From an uncultured Lachnospiraceae bacterium (GTDB lineage: Bacteria > Bacillota > Clostridia > Lachnospirales > Lachnospiraceae): a stretch of 39,081 bases of DNA. This document shows, in pieces, positions 33,587 through 39,081 of this stretch (positions are counted from its first letter, which is position 1; every line of letters starts with the position of its first letter). The DNA is taken from assembly GCA_945913255.1 (NCBI GenBank), contig CAMEDC010000031.1:1-39081 (forward strand), given 5' to 3'. The notes below the pieces were generated by a model that did not search any database, was not told where the DNA came from, and worked only from the letters and a program-made list of their open reading frames with translations. The position numbers and the translations under genes were made by a program.

Positions 33587-34345
33587 TTAGCCAAAACGTC
33601 CCGTAATATAATCTTCCGTCCTCTTATCCTGCGGTCTTGAGAAAATTACAGGAGTTCTGCCAAACTCCACAACCTCTCCTACCAGGAAAAAAGCTGTATC
33701 ATCGGATACTCTAGCTGCCTGCTGCATATTATGGGTTACGATTACCACCGTATATTTCTTTTTCAGAGTTTCCATCAATTCTTCAATTTTCAAAGTAGAC
33801 ACCGGATCCAGCGCCGATGTGGGTTCATCCATCAAAAGCACCTCCGGCTGTACTGCAAGGGCTCTGGCAATACACAGTCTCTGCTGTTGTCCGCCGGACA
33901 GTCCAAGTGCTGATTTTTTCAGTCTGTCCTTGACTTCATCAAAAATGGCAGCGCCTCTCAATGCCTCTTCCACAATCTCGTCAAGCTTCTCTTTATTCTT
34001 AATGCCATGCAGTCTTGGGCCATAGGCAATATTGTCATAAATACTCATGGGAAACGGATTCGGCTGCTGGAATACCATGCCCACCTTTTTACGAAGCAGC
34101 GTGGTATCCACCCGCTTGTCGTAAATATCTTCTCCGTCCAGAAGTACCTGCCCTTCTATGCGCACATTTTCCACCAGATCATTCATGCGGTTAATACACT
34201 TTAAAAAGGTGGACTTGCCGCAGCCGCTGGGGCCGATAAATGCCGTAATGGCATTTTTCTTTATCTCCATATTCACATTTTTCAGTGCATGGTTTTCTCC
34301 GTAGTGAAGATTCAGATTCTTTACCGATATTTTACTGTTTTCCAT
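33587..34345 (-). CDS. pstB: Phosphate ABC transporter ATP-binding protein PstB
   Basis: 252 aa. ABC ATPase with Walker [11 protein letters not shown]-loop [19 protein letters not shown] (the NPFPMSI stretch is typical of PstB), signature LSGGQQQR, Walker [14 protein letters not shown] and switch His in VIVTHNMQQ. The ATG at 34345 overlaps the end of pstA and has GAGGA close by; an in-frame ATG at 34357 is less likely. Confidence 0.97.
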   Translation of the reverse strand: MENSKISVKNLNLHYGENHALKNVNMEIKKNAITAFIGPSGCGKSTFLKCINRMNDLVENVRIEGQVLLDGEDIYDKRVDTTLLRKKVGMVFQQPNPFPMSIYDNIAYGPRLHGIKNKEKLDEIVEEALRGAAIFDEVKDRLKKSALGLSGGQQQRLCIARALAVQPEVLLMDEPTSALDPVSTLKIEELMETLKKKYTVVIVTHNMQQAARVSDDTAFFLVGEVVEFGRTPVIFSRPQDKRTEDYITGRFG

Positions 34346-35228
34346 ATTTCCTCGCATTCCCTGTGATGACCTTCAACAGGAGGTTAATCAGGAGTACGAT
34401 GACAAGCAGTACACATCCGATACCAAATGCCACCTCATACTCTCCGTTCTGCATCTGTAGATAAAGTTCAATGGTAAGCGTTCCGCCCGGCTGCAGAATC
34501 TTTCCGCCGATCCGGGAAAGATTTTCAACCAGATTCGTTCCCAGCTTCGGCAGAATCCTCGCACTGCCTGCCGTAAAAAGAAGCGCGGCTGACTCTCCCA
34601 CGATACGTCCCACTGCCAAAATCACACCTGTCAGAATCCCAGGCTTTGCAGAAGGAAGCAGGATTGTCCGAATCATATACCACTTTGTGGCTCCCATACC
34701 CAGAGCACCGCTCCGGTAACTGTCCGGCACTGTCCTCAAGGCCTCCTGGGTGTTTCTCACAATCAATGGCAATACCATCAGGGTAAGCGTCAGGGAACCA
34801 TTTAGGAGAGAGTATCCCAGTCCCAGCACATTTCCGAAAAACACCATGCCGAACAAGCCAAAGATAACAGAGGGGATGCCCGACAATGTCTCTGTGGTAA
34901 ATTCAATCAGATTTACCAGTTTCCCGGGCTTTGCATACTCATTCAGATAAATGGCTCCGCCCACGCCGATGGGCGTCGCAATCAACAGGGTAATCGCAAT
35001 TATGTAAAGTGTATTCAAAAGATTTCCCGCAATTCCCACCGTGCCCTTCAGGCTGCTTGTAACCGTGGTGAGGAATGCCGGGTTCAAAACGCGGAATCCC
35101 TTAAAGAAAACATATCCGATGATTCCCAATAACAGCAGAACTGCAATGGATGCTGCTCCGTAAATGGCTGCCATCAGGAAGGCTTCACCCGGGCGCTTAC
35201 GCTTTTGATACAAGGTGTCATTCCCCAT
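34332..35228 (-). CDS. pstA: Phosphate ABC transporter permease PstA
   Basis: 298 aa with about six transmembrane helices. The BPD_transp_1 permease motif region is seen at [36 protein letters not shown], which docks to PstB. Early helices ([21 protein letters not shown]) and the [15 protein letters not shown] segment fit PstA rather than PstC. It overlaps pstC by 11 bases and pstB by 14, so all three are translationally coupled. Confidence 0.96.
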   Translation of the reverse strand: MGNDTLYQKRKRPGEAFLMAAIYGAASIAVLLLLGIIGYVFFKGFRVLNPAFLTTVTSSLKGTVGIAGNLLNTLYIIAITLLIATPIGVGGAIYLNEYAKPGKLVNLIEFTTETLSGIPSVIFGLFGMVFFGNVLGLGYSLLNGSLTLTLMVLPLIVRNTQEALRTVPDSYRSGALGMGATKWYMIRTILLPSAKPGILTGVILAVGRIVGESAALLFTAGSARILPKLGTNLVENLSRIGGKILQPGGTLTIELYLQMQNGEYEVAFGIGCVLLVIVLLINLLLKVITGNARKYGKQ

Positions 35229-36141
35229 CTTCTGCAGCTCCCTTCTTCAAAATTTTTGTGAGCGCAATGTTAATCAGCATAATGAATACAAAAAGTACCA
35301 GTCCAATGGTAAACAGCATCTGCCTGTGCGTTCCCTGCGAATAGCCCATCTCACTCACAATCGCAGTCGTCAGGAATCGCACCGAATTGAACGGAAGCGG
35401 CGCATTGACACTGCTTCCCGACACAAGTGTGATTGCCATGGCTTCTCCGATGGCTCTGCCCACTCCCAGCACGATTGCCGTCACAATACCCGATTTTGCC
35501 GCCGGCAGAATGGATCTAAAAATCGTCTGTATGTGGGATGCTCCAAGCGCCAGAGATGCCGCTTTGATACTGGGAGGCACCGCGCGAATGGAAGTTTCAC
35601 TGATATTGATTACTGTTGGCAGAATCATAATGGCAAGCACCAGTACCGCTGAAAGCAGATTTGCACCACCGGTAAACTGATGGGTTGTCGAACCCGCAAA
35701 TATTTTCAGTTCCAGCTTATACATCAGCGGATTCAGCAGATAGATGCCCAGTAGTCCGTAAATAACCGATGGGATGCCCGCCAGCAGTTCCACCGCTGGT
35801 TTCACGATGCGGGCTATTCTTTTGTCTGCCACCTCTGCAAGGAACACTGCTGTCAGAATGCCGACAGGCACACCAATCAGAATTGCCAGCATCGTACCTA
35901 CGACAGAGGTCAGAATCACATAAAGGATGCCGAACTTCGGCTCCGCCGCCGTTGGCTTCCATACCGTTCCAAATAAAATTTCCTTCAGCCCCACCTTAAA
36001 AATAGCCGGTGTTCCGCTGAGAATCATATACAGGGTAATGGAGGCAACCGCCAGAATGGCAAAGGAGGCGCAAACAGTAAATATGATTTGCGCCACAGAC
36101 TCCACTACCGCTTTATTCTTGTTCTTACCTGTGATTGTCAT
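35218..36141 (-). CDS. pstC: Phosphate ABC transporter permease PstC
   Basis: 307 aa, six predicted helices. Marks: QIIFTVCASFAILAVASITLYMI at the N-terminus, ILFGTVWKPTAAEPKFGILYVILTSVVGTMLAI (the W-P...FG.LP.-type PstC region) and the ABC-docking loop TSIRAVPPSIKAASLALGASHIQTIFRSILPAAKSG. It forms the channel with PstA. It follows pstS by 18 bases with GGAAGGGG at its start. Confidence 0.96.
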   Translation of the reverse strand: MTITGKNKNKAVVESVAQIIFTVCASFAILAVASITLYMILSGTPAIFKVGLKEILFGTVWKPTAAEPKFGILYVILTSVVGTMLAILIGVPVGILTAVFLAEVADKRIARIVKPAVELLAGIPSVIYGLLGIYLLNPLMYKLELKIFAGSTTHQFTGGANLLSAVLVLAIMILPTVINISETSIRAVPPSIKAASLALGASHIQTIFRSILPAAKSGIVTAIVLGVGRAIGEAMAITLVSGSSVNAPLPFNSVRFLTTAIVSEMGYSQGTHRQMLFTIGLVLFVFIMLINIALTKILKKGAAEDGE

Positions 36142-36159
36142 TCCCTGCCCCTTCCGGAA

Positions 36160-37098
36160 TTACTTAACTGTAATCAAGCCAACCTTTGATGCAACCTCCT
36201 GGCCTTCATCGCCAAGTACAAAGTCAAACCATGCCTGCACCAGCTCATTCTGTGCGGAAATCTCGCCCTTGGTAGCCATCACGAAAGGTCTGCTCAGGAA
36301 ATACTTTCCTGCCTTGATATTTTCAGCAGCGGGTTCAACACCTTCCAGAGGAAGTGCAATTACGCTGTCGTCCACAACATCCAGGGAAACATAACCGATT
36401 GCGCCGGGTGTAGACGCAACCTTTGCCATAACTGCACCGGTGCTGTCCAGTTCATTTGCATAAGCACACTGATCTTCAATTTTCAGAAGCTCCTCAAATG
36501 CGCCTCTGGTACCACTGCCTGCCTCACGGCCTACCACGATAATCGGCGAATCAGCACCGCCAACCTCGGACCAGTTGGTAATCTGTCCAAGATAAATATT
36601 GGTCAGCTGTTCCTTTGTAAGTCCTTCTACTGTATTTGCAGGATCTACGCAAACTGCAATACCGTCAATTGCAACCACATTTTCCACTGCGCCGTTTGCC
36701 TTCTCCTCATCCTTCAAGTTTCTGGAAGAGTTTCCGATATCGGCGGTACCTGCGGTCACTGCCTCGATACCTGCACCGGAACCTACGAACTCAGCAGTTA
36801 CGGTTACATCGGGATACTTCTCCATAAAGCTTTCAGCCAGAGCGTTTGCCAGTTTCTCCATGGAAGTACTACCTACCATCTGAATGGAACCGGAAAGCTT
36901 CGTTTCCGTTTCTGCTGCACTGCTTTCTGCAGGTGCACTCTCGGATGCTGCTGCACTGCTGCTTTCAGCGGCACTGCTTGAAGCTGTGCTGCTTGAAGCT
37001 GTGCTGCTTCCTGCCTCACTGCCACAGCCTGCCAGGCTTCCCATGGTCAAGGTCAATGCGCCAATCAGCGCCAATACTTTATTTGTTCTTGTTTTCAT
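36160..37098 (-). CDS. pstS: Phosphate-binding lipoprotein PstS
   Basis: 312 aa from the ATG at 37098 (GGAGG is 8 bases away; ATGs at 37104 and 37113 are too close to it or precede it). A lipoprotein signal peptide has the lipobox SLAGC, then a Ser/Ala/Glu-rich linker of about 45 residues and a PBP-like domain. Phosphate-contact motifs are visible: GSTSMEKLA, GSGAGIEAV, DIGNSSR and GREAGSGTRGAFEE. It is lipid-anchored outside the membrane and feeds PstCA. It is first in the operon, behind a PhoP-type repeat array. Confidence 0.96.
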   Translation of the reverse strand: MKTRTNKVLALIGALTLTMGSLAGCGSEAGSSTASSSTASSSAAESSSAAASESAPAESSAAETETKLSGSIQMVGSTSMEKLANALAESFMEKYPDVTVTAEFVGSGAGIEAVTAGTADIGNSSRNLKDEEKANGAVENVVAIDGIAVCVDPANTVEGLTKEQLTNIYLGQITNWSEVGGADSPIIVVGREAGSGTRGAFEELLKIEDQCAYANELDSTGAVMAKVASTPGAIGYVSLDVVDDSVIALPLEGVEPAAENIKAGKYFLSRPFVMATKGEISAQNELVQAWFDFVLGDEGQEVASKVGLITVK

Positions 37099-37174
37099 AA
37101 TCATTTCCTCCACATTTTCCTTTTTTCTTTTCTTGATTACGCTTTTGATGATAACAGGGAAACAGAAAAGGAAA

Positions 37175-37213
37175 TATCACAATACAGTAATTTATTCGTA
37201 AATTGTCTGTAAA
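37175..37213 (-). promoter_or_regulatory. PhoP-box-like array upstream of pstS
   Basis: On the minus strand TTTACA (37213), TTTACG (37202) and ATTACT (37191) are spaced exactly 11 bp; GTGATA (37180) is a weak fourth. The first hexamers lie inside the last codons of the amidase gene, so the pst promoter overlaps its 3' end. The period and hexamer match the array before the Na+/Pi symporter. Confidence 0.7.
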
Positions 37214-37764
37214 ATGCCGTCTGCAATCGCCTGCGCGATGTCCTGGAAGCGTTCGTCAAACAGCTCATTGTCAGCATCCGTATTGATGAAGCCAACCTCC
37301 ACCAATACTGCCGGCATCTCCGTGCTGTTTAAAACCACAAGGTTTTTCCGTTCATTGACTCCCTGGTTTACAAAGCCAACCTGTTCCAGCTGTTCATTTA
37401 TGTTTGCCGCCATCCTTGCGGCAGCCCCGTAACGGTTGTACACCAGGCTCTCCACTCCGGTATACTGATTCGGATAGGGGCTGGAATTCCGGTGAATGGA
37501 AACAAAATAATCTGCCCCAACCGCATTTCCTTCCATCGCCTTCTGATAAGGGGACTCGTAAATATCCGTTGTCCTGGTATAATATACATCTACTCCGTTA
37601 TCCTCCAGTATTCTTCCCACCGCAAGAGCCAGCTCCAGCACATCATCTTTCTCCTGCCTGCCGTTATAAGTGGCGCCCGGGTTTGCTCCTCCGTGACAGT
37701 AAATGGGGCAATTCTGTTCTTTTCTTAATAAATAGCAATTTGGAATACAAATTTCTCGGAACAT
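37192..37764 (-). pseudogene. N-acetylmuramoyl-L-alanine amidase (Amidase_3), 5' end replaced by prophage DNA
   Basis: From the His codon at 37695 onward this is a good Amidase_3 domain: HGGANPGATYNGRQEKDD, VYYTRTTDIYESPYQKA, ADYFVSIHRNSS (zinc His), GVNERKNLVVL and MPAVLVEVGFINTDADNELF (catalytic Glu). Such enzymes cut the MurNAc-L-Ala bond of peptidoglycan. Upstream of that His the expected strand and PGHGG motif are missing; the ORF instead reads IYC and a cysteine/lysine-rich start (MFREICIPNCYLL) with no ribosome site, encoded by DNA that on the other strand is phage fibre sequence. The gene is therefore probably cut by an insertion exactly at the first zinc-ligand motif. Its 3' end carries the pstS control region. 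Confidence 0.75.
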
Positions 37765-38048
37765 ACACTGGACTCACATTATCTAATCTACGCAATGCAG
37801 ATTGGTCTGACATATTTATTGAGATTAAGGTTTGCGGTTGGGACTATTATTCTTTGCATTTTCCCGGTTTAAAACAAATACAATCCATGAGCAGAGAGAA
37901 ATTGTATTCATCCGAAAACGATAACTCCTATATCAAATATAATTACAATATGTGGAGTATAGAAAAACAGTTCTATATTACAGCAGGTAAACACGAAGGA
38001 GTTGAAATTACAGACGATGATGTATCTATCAACGTTTGGTACAGATAA
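37698..38048 (+). pseudogene. Orphan C-terminal fragment of phage tail fibre/receptor-binding protein (type ...NVWYR)
   Basis: The open frame lacks a start with a ribosome site and begins at the amidase junction. It encodes SKWGNSVLFLINSNLEY, then a domain opening KFLGTYTGLTLSNL and closing DDDVSINVWYR. The pattern of G-T-x-x-G-x-T-x-x-L followed by an aromatic beta strand and a final (V/I)xVxYR is what I recall at the end of clostridial phage fibre proteins. Stops of this and the next fragment are only 20 bases apart. See the inverted-repeat entry for its possible role as a swappable tip. Confidence 0.55.
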
Positions 38049-38315
38049 TCATAATTTAACAAGTATTATTATGGTTTGACTTTCATCCAAATAACACCAC
38101 AATTAACTTCTGTATTTGCTAATTTTGTTCCATTAGAGTAACTAAAACAAGCACAATAATCGTTTGTATTTTTACTTGCTATGTTAATATTACACCAATC
38201 AGGTGCTACGTTACTCCATACTCCTATGGGAGCGTACCCATTTTTTATCCCAATGTATAACAATCCGTTTCCGTCAGTTGTGCCATCATGATAAGTGATA
38301 ACTAAATTGCTATTT
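37730..38315. repeat. 12-bp inverted repeat bounding two convergent fibre C-termini
   Basis: AAATAGCAATTT at 37730-37741 and its exact complement at 38304-38315 lie at the beginning of the two convergent fragments. In both, the repeat is read in the same codon phase and encodes Asn-Ser-Asn-Leu. The bases just outside are also similar (TTCTTAAT versus TTGTTATAA). This is what an in-frame recombination site of an invertible cassette would look like. Confidence 0.55.
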
Positions 38316-38329
38316 TTTATAACAATATG
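38069..38329 (-). pseudogene. Orphan C-terminal fragment of phage tail fibre/receptor-binding protein (type ...GVIWMKVKP)
   Basis: Open from a stop at 38332-38330; no ATG, and only a TTG at 38263 without a ribosome site. It reads IVIKNSNLVITYHDGTTDGNG, then LLYIGIKNGYAPIGVW, a Cys/Asn-rich strand region (DWCNINIASKNTNDYCACF) and ends NCGVIWMKVKP. YHDGT...GN followed by (Y)(V/I)xIxxGYxPIG is a pattern I recall from C-terminal modules of clostridial phage receptor-binding proteins. It faces the other fragment tail to tail. Confidence 0.5.
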
Positions 38330-38336
38330 TTATAGT
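38307..38336 (+). promoter_or_regulatory. Promoter with operator-like palindrome for the 78-aa gene
   Basis: TTGCTA (38307-38312), an 18-base spacer and TATAGT (38331-38336). A perfect 7-bp-arm palindrome, TATAACA-ATA-TGTTATA (38318-38334), fills the spacer and overlaps the -10, as a repressor operator would. The -35 lies inside the 12-bp inverted repeat. Confidence 0.5.
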
Positions 38337-38369
38337 GTTTGTGAATAAGTAATTTACAGAAGGTACACT

Positions 38370-38606
38370 ATGAAGGAATATCTATCGAAATACTTTGAGA
38401 TTATATCAGAAAAACCAGAATCAATTGAGATAAAATCTATGTACCACTACTGGCGCATAATCGAAAAAGATGGTCTATATTTTTTGCATCATAAGCATAT
38501 TGAGGATGAGCCATACCATGTCCAATCACATACGCCTTTCGCATCCCTGTCATCAATCAGGAAATACATTTCCAGCCATGATAATTATATAGCATCTACA
38601 AAATAA
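38370..38606 (+). CDS. Small hypothetical protein in prophage region (78 aa)
   Basis: The ATG at 38370 follows AGAAGG by about 7 bases. The protein (MKEYLSKYFEIISEK...) is rich in Tyr, His, Lys and Ser, including a His-rich centre (YFLHHKHIEDEPYHVQSH), and has no signal peptide or membrane helix. No family recognised. It lies between the fibre fragments and the endolysin, has its own promoter with a palindrome over the -10 and its own terminator, so it is a single-gene morón-like unit that may be expressed in the lysogen (inference). Confidence 0.6.
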   Translation: MKEYLSKYFEIISEKPESIEIKSMYHYWRIIEKDGLYFLHHKHIEDEPYHVQSHTPFASLSSIRKYISSHDNYIASTK

Positions 38607-38630
38607 AAAGCCCCGGCACATCACCGGGGC
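38605..38630. terminator. Terminator shared by the 78-aa gene and the endolysin gene
   Basis: A perfect 7-bp stem GCCCCGG/CCGGGGC (38610-38630) with loop CACATCA. CTTTTTATTTT follows on the minus strand, so it mainly ends the endolysin transcript; the plus side has only TATAATC. Confidence 0.8.
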
Positions 38631-38647
38631 TATAATCATCTGTAAAT

Positions 38648-39081
38648 TTACTTAATAAGTTTCCCAGCGTTAAGCAGCTCAAGCATCTTCAGGTTCTGTT
38701 CTGCAGTTCCTTTGTACTGGTTGATACCATTCTTTGCCGCAATGTATGCGCGGTTCTTAAATGAAGAATCCGCACCTACCTTATTCAGGGAATCAATCAA
38801 GGTAAACTCCGGTGTCTGGTAATACTCAGGCTGCACTTCCGTTTCCTTAATATTGTAGTATGCTTCATTCAAATCAACATTGCCGGATATCCCATCCACA
38901 CGACCGGAGGATGTATACTGCCATCCCCAAAGTGTACCGGATTTGACAGTCGGTATGTACTTCTCATTCGGCTTGTCCGCAAAGTTCATAACGTTATATC
39001 CGTTGTAATAACGGGCAATCCAAGTATGGTCGTCAAACAAATCAAGGTTAATCTCGCCCTTTTCATAACGGTACTTTCCCA
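38648..39081 (-). CDS. GH25 lysozyme-type phage endolysin, C-terminal part
   Basis: The frame is open to the window edge, so the N-terminus with the catalytic Asp/Glu is not seen. The visible start (RYEKGEINLDLFDDHTWIARYY) and GTLWGWQYTSSGRVDGISGNVDLNEAYY are the last strands of a GH25 muramidase barrel; WQYTSSGxVxGIxGxVDLN is its usual end. A tail of about 60 residues follows (LIDSLNKVGADSSFKNRAYIAAKNGI...LLNAGKLIK), a Cpl-7-like cell-wall-binding module common in clostridial endolysins. It would degrade peptidoglycan during phage lysis. A terminator lies just after the stop. Confidence 0.85.
   Translation of the reverse strand, partial: GKYRYEKGEINLDLFDDHTWIARYYNGYNVMNFADKPNEKYIPTVKSGTLWGWQYTSSGRVDGISGNVDLNEAYYNIKETEVQPEYYQTPEFTLIDSLNKVGADSSFKNRAYIAAKNGINQYKGTAEQNLKMLELLNAGKLIK

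Noticed and set aside
1..39081. CRISPR array or tRNA/rRNA genes
   Set aside because: I saw no regular repeat-spacer pattern, no cloverleaf-like tRNA sequence and no rRNA segments. A tRNA-scan run would be decisive.

Overview
The window looks like the chromosome of a low-to-mid GC, Gram-positive anaerobic Clostridium-type bacterium, most likely a Lachnospiraceae gut commensal. Supporting signs are the SCIFF peptide with its radical-SAM maturase beside a fused SecDF, the Firmicutes gene order priA-def-fmt-yugP-rsmB-rlmN-prpC-prkC-rsgA, strong AAGGAGG ribosome sites, TTG and GTG starts, and Lachnospiraceae-type phage fibre and endolysin ends. Taxonomy is inferred from gene content only.

Layout. 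1-~3070 is AT-rich accessory DNA. It holds a broken or partial ORF, a 61-residue acidic protein and, on the minus strand, a compact three-gene operon (271-aa unknown, 322-aa DUF4365/PD-(D/E)XK-like nuclease, 134-aa unknown) behind a hairpin-plus-U8 attenuator or insulator. Its right edge has two sets of phased short repeats and runs into a gene start that stops after 7 codons, so it is probably a mobile-element end. 3376-~37690 is core chromosome: a ThuA-like protein and an SDR; a coiled-coil protein of unknown role; a GPH sugar symporter with a GH13 glucosidase; the nine-gene priA-rsgA translation/signalling operon headed by murE; an ~800-bp gap with inverted repeats; secDF-scfB-scfA; a TIGR04086 membrane protein divergent from a CNNM/CBS (HlyC/CorC) transporter; and a complete phosphate block (pstSCAB-phoU, Na+/Pi symporter, phoP-phoR). 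From ~37695 to the end is prophage-like DNA: a 5'-replaced amidase gene, two convergent orphan tail-fibre C-termini, a small unknown gene and the C-terminal half of a GH25 endolysin.

How the genes work together. The phosphate genes form one regulated module. Both pstS and the Na+/Pi symporter are preceded by TTTACA-type hexamers at an exact 11-bp period, matching the PhoP box known from Bacillus, and phoPR lies at the end of the cluster. The symporter and GH13 enzyme form a small oligosaccharide-use operon whose region-II Val suggests alpha-1,6 (isomaltose-type) links. SecDF, ScfB and ScfA link export with maturation of a thioether peptide. MurE carries the DNPR motif typical of meso-diaminopimelate-adding enzymes.

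Most noteworthy: (i) the two convergent fibre C-termini begin at a perfect 12-bp inverted repeat in the same codon phase, which suggests an invertible receptor-binding cassette; (ii) the amidase gene is interrupted exactly at its zinc-binding His-Gly-Gly motif by prophage DNA; (iii) the attenuator-controlled nuclease operon is a candidate undescribed defence module.
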